64,000 nt of DNA from contig NZ_CP047027.1 in NCBI RefSeq assembly GCF_009797025.1, positions 1,984,001-2,048,000 on the forward strand, in the 5' to 3' direction. Positions within the stretch are counted from its first letter, which is position 1, and the number at the start of each line of letters is the position of its first letter. The notes beneath the pieces are model-generated. The model was not told the DNA's origin. It searched no databases and saw only the letters and a list, made by a program, of their open reading frames with translations. Source of the DNA: Cellulophaga sp. L1A9 (lineage in GTDB: Bacteria; Bacteroidota; Bacteroidia; Flavobacteriales; Flavobacteriaceae). Positions 17,448 to 26,364 of this stretch are shown here, piece after piece. The position numbers and the translations under genes are program-made.

Positions 17448-18050
17448 TTATTTTTTGCCGCGAAGAATAGGGTTCATTTCATCATCGTTATACATTTTCA
17501 TCTGTTTGTAGACTTTCATGTATTTTTCACCATTTTCAATGTCCTTTAATAATTGATCAATAGCTGTAAATAAATCTTTTTTCTGTTCTAAAAGTATGTT
17601 GAGCTTAACACTACATTTTTCTAAATGTTCAGGAGAAGCGTCTGTTCTATGCGCTTCTTCGTTCATGTGGTAGATTTTCAAGGCTAATATTGACAAACGA
17701 TCAATGGCCCAAGCTGGACTTTCTGTATTAATGGTGGCATTATCTTTAATTAAAACCGATTGGTGTTTATTTAAGAAGTAACTGTCAATATATTCCACAA
17801 GATCGGTTCTATCTTGATTGCTCGCATCAATCTTACGCTTTAAAACTAATGCAGCCTCTGGGTTTATGTTGGGATCACGGATAATATCTTCGTAATGCCA
17901 TTGTACGGTATCAATCCAATTTTTTCGATAGAGTAGGTGCGAGATATCATCTTTGGGATACGGGTTTTCAAAAGATTGATACACATCATCCTTTACATGG
18001 TATTTGGCTATACTTTCTTCGAAGATTTTGAATGCAAATTCGCTAAACAT
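17448..18050 (-). CDS. DUF4254 family protein
   Basis: A 200-residue soluble, helix-rich protein recognised as DUF4254 from NWIDTVQWHYEDIIRDPNIN and from the histidine and charged pattern in IYHMNEEAHRTDASPEHLEKC. The function is unknown. It lies directly before the GT9 gene and after a DUF6427 membrane protein in the same direction. The GT9 neighbour suggests a role in lipopolysaccharide core or envelope synthesis, by context only. No signal peptide or membrane segment is present. Confidence 0.8.
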   Translation of the reverse strand: MFSEFAFKIFEESIAKYHVKDDVYQSFENPYPKDDISHLLYRKNWIDTVQWHYEDIIRDPNINPEAALVLKRKIDASNQDRTDLVEYIDSYFLNKHQSVLIKDNATINTESPAWAIDRLSILALKIYHMNEEAHRTDASPEHLEKCSVKLNILLEQKKDLFTAIDQLLKDIENGEKYMKVYKQMKMYNDDEMNPILRGKK

Positions 18051-18083
18051 AAATTACGCTTTCTTGCAAAGATACTATTTGAC

Positions 18084-19016
18084 TTAAATAAACCGTATCA
18101 TCAAGATGATAAAAGGGATAATAATACTCGCAATTAAAGCTATTTCTTTAATATTTGGTTTTTTTATGGTTTCAATATAATTGGACATAAAAACCGAAGC
18201 AGGAAAGAAGGTCATCAATATGGGAGATATCTCATGATTAGAATTGAGCAAGGTAATGATGAGGCCTATCAAGAAAAACACATTAATAAGACGTATAGTG
18301 TTAATTCTCCCTTGACCAGATTTACTTAGTTTTATAAATGTTATGACAATTAACACAAGTACTGCAAAAATATAAGTCACCAAGCGAATACTATGGCGCC
18401 ATTCTAATAAATATTCAGATTTTGTGCTTACCGTAAATTTGTAATGATTCAGGATATATTCTGGCTGGTGAACTAAAATTAAAATAGCTGAAGAAATTAG
18501 AAAAACCGTAGCGACTCCAATGAGCGGTACAATCCAGTTTCTAATGTTTTTTGGGTTGTATAGGTATATAGTAATGTATACTAGAATTAAGAATAAGATG
18601 GCCCAGTCATAAAATAAACTTGCCAAAGCAATCCACATACTCGCATCAAAGATTTTAATTTTAATGGCTTGAAGTGATTTTATACTTAATAGCCTTCTTA
18701 AGGCTAAAAGCAGAAAAAAGGAGCAGACAATACTGTAGTTATCTAATAAAATTTCAGGAAAAACTAAAATTAAAAGGGTGAAAAATAAGATAGTATACGA
18801 ATGATCTGATGTTATTTTATTACGTTTTACGATGAAGTTGATAATAAAAACCATAAATAGTAATACAGCCAAAACCCCTATTTGAGTAAAGATAGTAGTA
18901 GAATTATATGGGGTAGAATAAAGGATGAAAACGGTAAACCAATAGAATACAAACAGAAATGAAAGTATTAAGATATAATTTATTGGTTTTGTTTTTCCAA
19001 AAATGCTTGAAATCAT
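18084..19016 (-). CDS. DUF6427 family integral membrane protein
   Basis: A 310-residue protein with about nine membrane segments. The start MISSIFGKTKPINYILIL and the central ILLDNYSIVCSFFLLLALRRL are what I recall of the flavobacterial DUF6427 family. No catalytic motif is visible and the function is unknown. It is divergent from the DUF6341 gene, whose promoter TTG lies inside its first codons, so the two are likely expressed from a shared control region. DUF4254 and GT9 follow in the same direction. Confidence 0.75.
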   Translation of the reverse strand: MISSIFGKTKPINYILILSFLFVFYWFTVFILYSTPYNSTTIFTQIGVLAVLLFMVFIINFIVKRNKITSDHSYTILFFTLLILVFPEILLDNYSIVCSFFLLLALRRLLSIKSLQAIKIKIFDASMWIALASLFYDWAILFLILVYITIYLYNPKNIRNWIVPLIGVATVFLISSAILILVHQPEYILNHYKFTVSTKSEYLLEWRHSIRLVTYIFAVLVLIVITFIKLSKSGQGRINTIRLINVFFLIGLIITLLNSNHEISPILMTFFPASVFMSNYIETIKKPNIKEIALIASIIIPFIILMIRFI

Positions 19017-19036
19017 CTTAGGTTTTTATATTTTTG
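19007..19036 (+). promoter_or_regulatory. Promoter of the DUF6341 gene
   Basis: TTG at 19007-19009, a 19-bp spacer and TATTTTTG at 19029-19036, matching the Bacteroidota consensus. The leader to the ATG at 19056 is about 15 nt. The -33 element overlaps the 5' end of the divergent DUF6427 gene. Confidence 0.55.
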
Positions 19037-19055
19037 CATGGTAAATATAATTAAG

Positions 19056-19277
19056 ATGGAATCATTTTTTAGAGCGATTGAAGATTTATTTGTAAATGTA
19101 TTGTTTATGCCTCTTGATGCATTGCGTTTTATGCATAGCTGGTGGGCTGCTAGTACATTGAATTGGATTTTCATGATTATTGGTGCTGTAGCCTTTGTAT
19201 ATTGGATGTTACAATTGAAAAAATATAACGATTCTGGGGAAGAACGTAAAGATGTTTCTGGACATTCTTTCTTGTAA
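19056..19277 (+). CDS. DUF6341 family small membrane protein
   Basis: A 73-residue protein with one clear membrane segment (WIFMIIGAVAFVYWMLQL). It is preceded by the conserved FFRAIEDLFVNVLFMPLDALRF and followed by a short charged tail. This pattern is widespread in Flavobacteria as DUF6341 and is sometimes mislabelled uracil phosphoribosyltransferase; there is no such enzyme motif. The ATG at 19056 follows a good promoter, so the longer frame from 19038 is rejected. Function unknown. It ends at a strong terminator shared with purD. Confidence 0.8.
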   Translation: MESFFRAIEDLFVNVLFMPLDALRFMHSWWAASTLNWIFMIIGAVAFVYWMLQLKKYNDSGEERKDVSGHSFL

Positions 19278-19283
19278 GAACTA

Positions 19284-19309
19284 AAAAAGCCCTTGTGAAA
19301 GGGCTTTTT
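19284..19309. terminator. Bidirectional terminator between DUF6341 gene and purD
   Basis: A perfect hairpin with arms AAAAAGCCCTT and AAGGGCTTTTT around GTGA. Both strands end in a T run, so it serves the DUF6341 gene on the plus strand and purD on the minus strand. Confidence 0.9.
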
Positions 19310-19330
19310 ATTATTATATAAAGTTTTGTT

Positions 19331-20602
19331 TTAAAGGTCAAATCCTAGATCTTTTCTATAATTCATCTTTTCAAACTTCAATTTTTCGATATTTTGGTAC
19401 GCGATTTTTAAAGCTTCTTTAAAATCAGCTCCGAAAGCAGTTACCGCTAATACGCGTCCACCTGAAGTTACCACTTTTCCATCTTCTAAAGTTGTACCAG
19501 CATGAAACACTGTGGCATCTTTAACCAAATCGAAACCAGTAATTTCTTTTCCTTTTTCGTAAGCTTCTGGATAGCCGCCTGAAACCGCCATAACGGTTGT
19601 GGCAGTACGTTCATCAACCTGTAAGTCTATTTCATTTAAGGTTTGATTCGCAACCGCTTGTAAAACGTCTACTAAATCATTTTTTAAACGAGGGATAACT
19701 ACTTCGGTCTCTGGATCTCCTAAACGTACATTGTATTCAATAACCTTAGGATTATCATTCACCTTAATCAATCCAATAAATATAAATCCTTTATAAGGTA
19801 AATTATCCTTTTTAAGACCTTCTACGGTAGGGATAACAACTTGAGTGTGTATTTTGTCCATGAAGGCATCGCTAGCGAAAGGAACAGGAGAAATAGCACC
19901 CATACCGCCTGTATTAAGTCCAGTATCTCCTTCACCAATACGTTTGTAGTCTTTTGCGGTAGGTAGTACTTTATAGTTTTTACCATCCGTTAGTACAAAA
20001 ACACTTAATTCTATACCGTCTAAGAATTCTTCTATAACAACAGTGGTGCTAGCTGTACCAAATTTTGCATCCACTAGCATAGCTTTAAGTTCGTCTTTAG
20101 CTTCCTGTAAATCTTTTAAAATTACTACACCTTTACCAGCTGCAAGCCCATCTGCTTTTAAGACATAAGGAGGCGTTAAGCTTTCTAAAAAAGTATATCC
20201 TTTTTCAAGAGTTTCAGCCGTAAAACTTTCATAAGCAGCCGTAGGGATGTTATGACGCATCATAAACTCTTTAGCAAAATCTTTACTTCCTTCAAGGGTT
20301 GCCGCTGCTTTTTGCGGGCCTATAACGGGAATATTTTTCAACGTAGCATCGTTCAAGAAAAAATCATGAACCCCATTTACTAAGGGATCTTCAGGCCCTA
20401 CGATGACCATTTCTATTTTTTCTGAAATAACCGCATTTTTAATAGCCTCAAAATCATTGACACCAATGTTGAGGTTTGTAGCTATTGCAGCGGTACCAGC
20501 ATTACCTGGGGCTACAAAAAGATTAGATAGTTTTGGGCTTTGTTTTAATTTCCATGCAAGGGTATGTTCACGACCGCCTGCTCCAAGAATAAGAATGTTC
20601 AT
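19331..20602 (-). CDS. purD: Phosphoribosylamine-glycine ligase
   Basis: A 423-residue ATP-grasp enzyme of purine synthesis that joins glycine to 5-phosphoribosylamine. It has the N-terminal MNILILGAGGREHTLAWKL, the central GLAAGKGVVI ATP-grasp loop, NTGGMGAISP, and EYNVRLGDPETEVVIPRLK with metal-binding residues. The ATG at 20602 is chosen since the family starts there; the in-frame upstream codons add an unsupported octapeptide. It lies downstream of the polysaccharide locus with a 76-bp gap and may get part of its expression from read-through, though no functional link is implied. Confidence 0.97.
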   Translation of the reverse strand: MNILILGAGGREHTLAWKLKQSPKLSNLFVAPGNAGTAAIATNLNIGVNDFEAIKNAVISEKIEMVIVGPEDPLVNGVHDFFLNDATLKNIPVIGPQKAAATLEGSKDFAKEFMMRHNIPTAAYESFTAETLEKGYTFLESLTPPYVLKADGLAAGKGVVILKDLQEAKDELKAMLVDAKFGTASTTVVIEEFLDGIELSVFVLTDGKNYKVLPTAKDYKRIGEGDTGLNTGGMGAISPVPFASDAFMDKIHTQVVIPTVEGLKKDNLPYKGFIFIGLIKVNDNPKVIEYNVRLGDPETEVVIPRLKNDLVDVLQAVANQTLNEIDLQVDERTATTVMAVSGGYPEAYEKGKEITGFDLVKDATVFHAGTTLEDGKVVTSGGRVLAVTAFGADFKEALKIAYQNIEKLKFEKMNYRKDLGFDL

Positions 20603-20678
20603 ACTACTAGAAGGTTTGGGCAAAAATACCTATTGGAGTTGAATAATACCAGTTATTTTAAATGATAAATACTACGGG

Positions 20679-21659
20679 CTAAGCTTTACTTGTGAAATTC
20701 CTATGTTCTTTTTTCTGAAGTTCTTCAGGCGATAAGGATTTAAAATAATCGTAAACTATTTTAAGGCCTTCAGCGCGCTCTACTTTAGGTTCCCATCCTA
20801 GAATTTCTTTTGCTTTAGTGATGTCTGGTTGTCTCTGTAAAGGATCATCCTGCGGTAATGGTTCAAAAATAATTTGTTGCTGCGTACCAGTAAGCTTAAT
20901 GATTTCTTGTGCGAACTCTAAAATAGTAGTTTCATGAGGGTTTCCAATATTGATAGGATTGCTATAATCACTCATTAGTAAACGATAAATACCTTCTACT
21001 TGATCATCGATATAACAGAAAGAACGTGTCTGAGAACCATCCCCGAAAACAGTAATGTCTTCACCACGGAGTGCTTGCCCCATAAATGCAGGAACCACAC
21101 GACCATCATTTAATCGCATTCTAGGGCCGTAGGTATTAAAAATACGTACGATACGCGTATCTACACCATGATAGCGGTGATAGGCCATGGTAAGTGATTC
21201 CATAAAGCGTTTGGCTTCATCATATACGCCACGTGGACCAATAGAGCTAACATTGCCATAATACTCTTCATTTTGAGGGTGTACTAGCGGGTCGCCATAT
21301 ATTTCAGAGGTAGATGCAACTAAGATTCTTGCATTTTTTTGTTTTGCTAAACCTAATAAGTTTAATGTTCCTACAGAGCTTACTTTAAGTGTTTGAATAG
21401 GAATCTTTAAATAATCTATTGGACTAGCGGGCGATGCGAAATGTAATATATAGTCTAATTCGCCACTAACATGTACAAAATTGCATACATCATGATGATG
21501 AAATTCAAATTGTTTTAAGGGAAAAAGGTGTTCTATGTTTTTTAAGTCACCCGTAATTAGATTATCCATGCCAATCACATAGTACCCGTCTTTTATAAAG
21601 CGATCACATAAATGAGAACCTAAAAATCCTGCTGCTCCTGTAATTAGTACTCTTTTCAT
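20679..21659 (-). CDS. UDP-glucuronic acid decarboxylase (UDP-xylose synthase)
   Basis: A 326-residue short-chain dehydrogenase-type enzyme converting UDP-glucuronate to UDP-xylose with bound NAD. It shows GAAGFLGSH, the HFASPASP and [14 protein letters not shown] segments, the active-site Tyr-x-x-x-Lys in GVYDEAKR, and NTYGPRM, all typical of the UXS branch. It ends the polysaccharide operon, four bases after the polyprenyl-phosphate transferase. No UDP-glucose dehydrogenase is in the window, so UDP-glucuronate must come from elsewhere. It may alternatively supply a 4-keto-pentose intermediate for another sugar. Confidence 0.9.
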   Translation of the reverse strand: MKRVLITGAAGFLGSHLCDRFIKDGYYVIGMDNLITGDLKNIEHLFPLKQFEFHHHDVCNFVHVSGELDYILHFASPASPIDYLKIPIQTLKVSSVGTLNLLGLAKQKNARILVASTSEIYGDPLVHPQNEEYYGNVSSIGPRGVYDEAKRFMESLTMAYHRYHGVDTRIVRIFNTYGPRMRLNDGRVVPAFMGQALRGEDITVFGDGSQTRSFCYIDDQVEGIYRLLMSDYSNPINIGNPHETTILEFAQEIIKLTGTQQQIIFEPLPQDDPLQRQPDITKAKEILGWEPKVERAEGLKIVYDYFKSLSPEELQKKEHRNFTSKA

Positions 21660-21662
21660 TTA

Positions 21663-23015
21663 CTATATTGCTTTTTCGTCGCCAACAATTGCTTTTATAA
21701 CTGTCTGAACTGTAATTTTTAAATCTAAAATTAAAGACCAATTTTCGACATAAAAAATATCAAATTTTACGCGATTAATAATATCTGAATCTTCTTCAAT
21801 CTCTCCTCGATATCCTCTTACCTGCGCTAATCCTGTAATACCAGGTTTTACAAATTGGCGTAACATGTATTTATCAACGATAGCCTCATATTCAAGGGAT
21901 AATTTAAGCATATGCGGTCTAGGACCTACTACGGACATTGTTCCAAAGAAGACATTGTAAAATTGTGGTAACTCGTCAATACTTGTTCTTCTTATGAATT
22001 TTCCAACTCGTGTAACACGCATATCGTTCTTTACTGTCTGAAATTTGTCACCCCCGTTGTCTAGGCCCATAGAACGAAACTTATAACAATAAAATTCTTT
22101 ATTATCAATTCCATTTCTAAGTTGTCTGAAAAATATAGGTCCTTTAGACTCTAAACGTATGATTAATGCTAATATGGGAGTCAACCAAGATAATACCCCA
22201 AGAATTACAATTATTGAGAATACGATATCAAAAGTTCTTTTCAGTATAGCGTTTAATGGGTTGTGTAATGGAATATCTCTTAAAGAAAGTACGGGAATAT
22301 AATCGTAATATTCAAATTTTAATTTTTTGGAAAAGATATTTTTATTATCAGGTATAAATTTTAAAATTTTAATATTATTATCCGCAAAACTTATAATTTC
22401 ATTTAATTCTGAATTTTTTAGTTCTGATACTGAACAGTAAATTTCATTAATATTATTTTTGATTACAAAATCAAAAATAGATTTTAATTCAAACTCTTTT
22501 TCTTTTGGATTAAATTGTTTTGTAAAATGATATCCATATTCTGGAAAATCATGAAATACGCCAATTAATTGATCCGTTTTCTTATTTTTTCCTATAACAA
22601 CAACATTTCGTAAATTTCCTTTAATGAACTTTCTAAAGGTCATCAGTAAGCCATAAACAATGAATTTTAGACAAAAAATAATTAAAGCCACCTCAAAGAA
22701 ATATTTTATTAGAATAAAATTACTAATATCTGGCTGTTTGAAAAAACCTATAAATGTAAATAGTGCTAAAAAAAATACTGCAAATTGGCGTAATAGTAAA
22801 ATTAAAATTGAGGTGACTTTTGTATAACGATAAACTGTATAAAATTCACTTTTTACTGATATAATTATCCATGCTATTGATATGTAAAAATAGAAATATA
22901 CTGGTATATTAAATTTTGAAAAAATAAAGTACCCAAGTATATTTATAACTAAAATGTCCAATATATGTGAGATTGGATTTATTAAGTTTGAATATCTATT
23001 TTGTTTAAAAACCAT
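21663..23015 (-). CDS. Polyprenyl glycosylphosphotransferase (WcaJ/WbaP-like)
   Basis: A 450-residue initiating sugar-phosphate transferase. About four N-terminal membrane segments are followed by a Rossmann-like middle domain (about 140-245), a membrane re-entrant helix beginning KRTFDIVFS (about 260), and the Bac_transf catalytic domain with GPIFFRQLRNGIDNKEFYCY, KFRSM, SIDELPQFYNVFFG and GPRPH. It loads the first sugar-1-phosphate onto undecaprenyl phosphate at the inner membrane and so starts the repeat unit. The donor (UDP-Glc, UDP-Gal or other) cannot be read. It is the only initiating enzyme in the locus. Confidence 0.93.
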   Translation of the reverse strand: MVFKQNRYSNLINPISHILDILVINILGYFIFSKFNIPVYFYFYISIAWIIISVKSEFYTVYRYTKVTSILILLLRQFAVFFLALFTFIGFFKQPDISNFILIKYFFEVALIIFCLKFIVYGLLMTFRKFIKGNLRNVVVIGKNKKTDQLIGVFHDFPEYGYHFTKQFNPKEKEFELKSIFDFVIKNNINEIYCSVSELKNSELNEIISFADNNIKILKFIPDNKNIFSKKLKFEYYDYIPVLSLRDIPLHNPLNAILKRTFDIVFSIIVILGVLSWLTPILALIIRLESKGPIFFRQLRNGIDNKEFYCYKFRSMGLDNGGDKFQTVKNDMRVTRVGKFIRRTSIDELPQFYNVFFGTMSVVGPRPHMLKLSLEYEAIVDKYMLRQFVKPGITGLAQVRGYRGEIEEDSDIINRVKFDIFYVENWSLILDLKITVQTVIKAIVGDEKAI

Positions 23016-23098
23016 ATTACAAATTACGTTAGTTTTTATGAAAATTTAATATTTATAACGATTGAATTTTTCAGAAGAAATTTTAAAACAAGAAGAAA

Positions 23099-23938
23099 TT
23101 ATTTGTTTTTTGTAAATTGTAAATCAAATTGAGAAAGTGTCTTTTTATTTATTGCTTTTCTGCCTTTATCAAAGATCCAGCCCCATTTATTAAAGTATTT
23201 TATCATAGACGTTATATGGTAATATAGTAATTTTCTGTTTTTATAAGAACCTCTACCATGTTTATGAATTATAGTTACTTTAGGGTAAAAGATAGCTTTT
23301 GAGTGTTCGGCTATGCGTCTGGTGAGGTCTATATCTTCTGGATACATAAAAAATCGTTCATCAAATCCATTAACCATTTCAAATATTTTTGTGTTTATGA
23401 AGAGAAAGCAACCCATAGCATAAGGAATTTCTATAACTTCATTAAAATCAAAAAAATGGAATTCATAATTATAATCCATCTTTTTCTTTAAAGATTTTAT
23501 AGGAATAAATCTTCTTATAATTAGGTTTAAAGGGCTAGGGAGCAATTTAACAGAATATTGTATTGTTCCATCTGGATTTAGTATTTTCGGAGCAAGTAAG
23601 CCAGTGTTTTGATTAACCTTCATGTAGTTATAGCATTCCTCTAAAATGCTTGCTTCAAAAGTCACATCTGCATTTAATACTAAATGAAATTCTGAAATAT
23701 CTTTAGTCTTTGATATGGCTAAGTTATGACCAGCTCCAAAACCTACATTTTGGTTTGAATATATATACTCTAAACTTTCATTTTGTCTAATATGGTTTTC
23801 TAGACTTCTATTTGGAGAGTTGTCCACAAAAAATAGTTTAACCTTTAGTTTAGAAGCTAAAACTGTCCTAATAACATTATTGATTTCTTCGAGATCAGTA
23901 TTGAATAGAACTACTGAAATGGTTAAATTATATTCCAT
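23099..23938 (-). CDS. Family 2 glycosyltransferase (rhamnosyltransferase-like)
   Basis: A 279-residue GT-A enzyme. It has the donor-binding start SVVLFNTDLEEI, NQNVGFGAGHNLAI, the metal-binding NADVTF (Asp-x-Asp equivalent), and the acceptor-side MGCFLFINTKIF with GFDERFFMYPEDIDLTRRI. The closest remembered relatives are WbbL-type rhamnosyltransferases, which fits the dTDP-rhamnose genes in the same locus. It acts on the cytoplasmic face on a polyprenyl-linked glycan. It starts three bases after the ligase-like gene. The specific linkage is unknown. Confidence 0.9.
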   Translation of the reverse strand: MEYNLTISVVLFNTDLEEINNVIRTVLASKLKVKLFFVDNSPNRSLENHIRQNESLEYIYSNQNVGFGAGHNLAISKTKDISEFHLVLNADVTFEASILEECYNYMKVNQNTGLLAPKILNPDGTIQYSVKLLPSPLNLIIRRFIPIKSLKKKMDYNYEFHFFDFNEVIEIPYAMGCFLFINTKIFEMVNGFDERFFMYPEDIDLTRRIAEHSKAIFYPKVTIIHKHGRGSYKNRKLLYYHITSMIKYFNKWGWIFDKGRKAINKKTLSQFDLQFTKNK

Positions 23939-23941
23939 GAA

Positions 23942-25672
23942 TTAGTTTTCGTTTATTACTGGTTTTTGGGTATTTGTTGAAATTAACAGAAATAAAAAGC
24001 AGAGTATGTAAAGTGGCTTCGAAGTCTGTAAAATTGATTCAGTTAAAAACATTAATGAAAGTGCGAATATAAACAAAACCATTGTTATATTTTTATATAG
24101 CTTTATTCTAAATAAAAAGGCTAATATAAAAGTAGCTAAGGTTAAACAACCAATAAAACCTATTTCTATTAGTAATGTCAAATACTGATTGTGAGAGTGA
24201 TTTAAGGCTTCGGGAATTATCACCTTATGTTCTTTCATTAGATGTGTACTATGTAATACCCTATCAGATGATCCTATTCCGTGACCTAAAAAAGGTTTCT
24301 CTTTAATTGCTTCCCATGATATTTGCCATAATGCAGCTCTTGTTTTATCAATTTTTTTAATTGAAAGAAATAATGTTAAGGCTAGAAATATGAAAATACC
24401 GAAGTTTACTATTATTGGTTTTTTTATTTTATTCTTTAAAAGAATATTGAGTAATAGTATTATATAAATAATCAAGCAAATACGTACACCCATTAATATT
24501 ATAGTAAGCAGTAAAAATATATGATAACTATAATTTAAAATTTTCTCTTTTTTTGATGTGTTTTTGGTGTGTTTTAAAAAGAGTAAACCAATCAATCCAA
24601 AAAATGTCAAGAATGCGGCATGATCAAAATATAGGAAATTTCTAATATTTCCACTAAATGTTTTAATATGAATGAAATAATCGGTCAATTCTAATCCGAA
24701 ATTAAGAGGAAAATTCAGCAAAAAAATGATTGATGCAGTAATTAATATTGCATTTAAAATTATAAAGATTTTTATATATAAATCTTTTATCAATGCACTA
24801 TTCCATTCTAGTGTTAAAGCAATGATGCCAAATAGTGCTATGCCTAATTGATGATCAATTTTTTGTATTTCATTAGGTCTTCCAATTATAGCAAAAAGTA
24901 GAAATAGAATAATTAGGAAGTACCCCACAAGAGCATTCTCACCTAATTTTCGGTTTCTTATGTATTTATATAGGGAATAAGCTACTAACAATAATGTTGC
25001 CAACGTCGTCCATGCAATCTTTAAGGGAATACATATAATGAAGATAATCATAAGGTAATCCTCTACCGATAAAATAGTATTCTTTGGAATAATTTTTTTC
25101 CAAACAATGATTCCAAAAATTATAAATGGAAGTAATAATATAATCTTTTTAATAGGGTTGTGGTCTATTATAGTTTGACTTAATGGATTAAAAATGATAT
25201 ATGGATCAAATACCTCAGCTCCCTCGTTAATTGTAATTATATTGCTTGCATAGGTTAGATTGATTGCTTCACTATTTAGAAAAAATTCAGTATATACTTC
25301 CTTATCTTTAATTTTAATATAGCCGTCATTAAAAAGGAAGAGAATGCTTTTTAACTGAATGGTATTTGGATGATTATCATTACCAAGATCGAGCCTATAA
25401 TTTGTAATATATTTTTCATTTTTAGTTAGGATAAATTTTAAGCTATCCTTTGATTTGCTTGAATTTTTTATTTTATTTTCACTTTTGAAGCCATCTTTAT
25501 ATGCATAGTATAGTTCGCTATTAAAAGTTACGTTAGACTCTATTTCAAATTCAATGCTTATTAAATCTGATTTTATTTTTCTTTCAATATAAGATGATAA
25601 TATTGCGTTGAAAATAATAGCTGTAAGCATCGCTAATACTAAAGAACCTATAAAACTTTTATTCATTTTCAT
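23942..25672 (-). CDS. O-antigen ligase/polymerase (Wzy_C family) membrane protein
   Basis: A 576-residue protein: one N-terminal membrane segment, a soluble stretch of about 130 residues, then ten or so membrane segments. The loop typical of Wzy_C proteins is visible: KPFLGHGIGSSDRVL followed by NHSHNQYLTLLIEIGF, with the conserved histidines. It may ligate O-chains to lipid A core (WaaL) or polymerise repeat units. The extra 130-residue extracytoplasmic domain near the N-terminus is unusual. The start at 25672 overlaps the upstream GT2 stop as ATGA. Confidence 0.85.
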   Translation of the reverse strand: MKMNKSFIGSLVLAMLTAIIFNAILSSYIERKIKSDLISIEFEIESNVTFNSELYYAYKDGFKSENKIKNSSKSKDSLKFILTKNEKYITNYRLDLGNDNHPNTIQLKSILFLFNDGYIKIKDKEVYTEFFLNSEAINLTYASNIITINEGAEVFDPYIIFNPLSQTIIDHNPIKKIILLLPFIIFGIIVWKKIIPKNTILSVEDYLMIIFIICIPLKIAWTTLATLLLVAYSLYKYIRNRKLGENALVGYFLIILFLLFAIIGRPNEIQKIDHQLGIALFGIIALTLEWNSALIKDLYIKIFIILNAILITASIIFLLNFPLNFGLELTDYFIHIKTFSGNIRNFLYFDHAAFLTFFGLIGLLFLKHTKNTSKKEKILNYSYHIFLLLTIILMGVRICLIIYIILLLNILLKNKIKKPIIVNFGIFIFLALTLFLSIKKIDKTRAALWQISWEAIKEKPFLGHGIGSSDRVLHSTHLMKEHKVIIPEALNHSHNQYLTLLIEIGFIGCLTLATFILAFLFRIKLYKNITMVLFIFALSLMFLTESILQTSKPLYILCFLFLLISTNTQKPVINEN

Positions 25673-26364
25673 AACAGTCTGGATAGAAGGCACAAACCTA
25701 ATTTTAATCTAATTTTAATTTTAGTTTTAATTGTATTGGTGCTTTTTTCCCCCGTTTCTGAGGCGTTTTCGCCATGCCTCCTGTAATATATTAACGGTTC
25801 ATCTATGTAATGGGTTTTTGCCATAATCTCAGCAATAGAAGCTAACCATGCATCATGCATGTATATGTTACTTGGAAAGGGGAGTGCTTTGGTTAAAATC
25901 TTTTGATTAAAAGCCATGGTCGCTCCTATATAGTTATTTTTTATAAAATTTTTGACGAAGCCTGTTTTTTTACTTCCATTTTTATACAATAATTTATTTT
26001 TATTTTTATTCTTAGAAAATACACTGGCATTAGAGAAAATTAGATCATTCGTTTCTAAGTATTTCCGAGATATTCTTACCTTATTTGGGTACCAGATATC
26101 GTCCTGATCTGAGAGAAATATTATTTCTCCTGTAGCATTATTTAATGCATTTTCAAAATTTTTTATTATACTACCTCCGTTAGAGGAATAAATTTTTATT
26201 CTATTATCTTGAAACTTTTCTATTATGGATATTGTGCCATCGGTTGATTTGTCATCTGAAATTATTAATTCATCTTTTTGATCCAATTGTGGTAGAATGG
26301 ATTTTATTTGTTCTTCAATATATTTTTCGCCGTTATATACGGCCATACAAACGGATATTTTCAT
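25669..26364 (-). CDS. Family 2 glycosyltransferase
   Basis: A 231-residue GT-A enzyme. It starts ISVCMAVYNGEKYIEEQI and has ISDDKSTDGT, the donor-site FLSDQDDIWYPNK (Asp-x-Asp), and a C-terminal MHDAWLASIAE and YRRHGENAS motif that is usual in rhamnosyl- or glucosyltransferases of O-antigen loci. It is soluble or peripheral. It overlaps both neighbours by four bases (ATGA), so it is tightly coupled with the polymerase upstream and the ligase downstream. The C-terminus is slightly short and very basic, perhaps for membrane contact. Confidence 0.9.
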   Translation of the reverse strand: MKISVCMAVYNGEKYIEEQIKSILPQLDQKDELIISDDKSTDGTISIIEKFQDNRIKIYSSNGGSIIKNFENALNNATGEIIFLSDQDDIWYPNKVRISRKYLETNDLIFSNASVFSKNKNKNKLLYKNGSKKTGFVKNFIKNNYIGATMAFNQKILTKALPFPSNIYMHDAWLASIAEIMAKTHYIDEPLIYYRRHGENASETGEKSTNTIKTKIKIRLKLGLCLLSRLL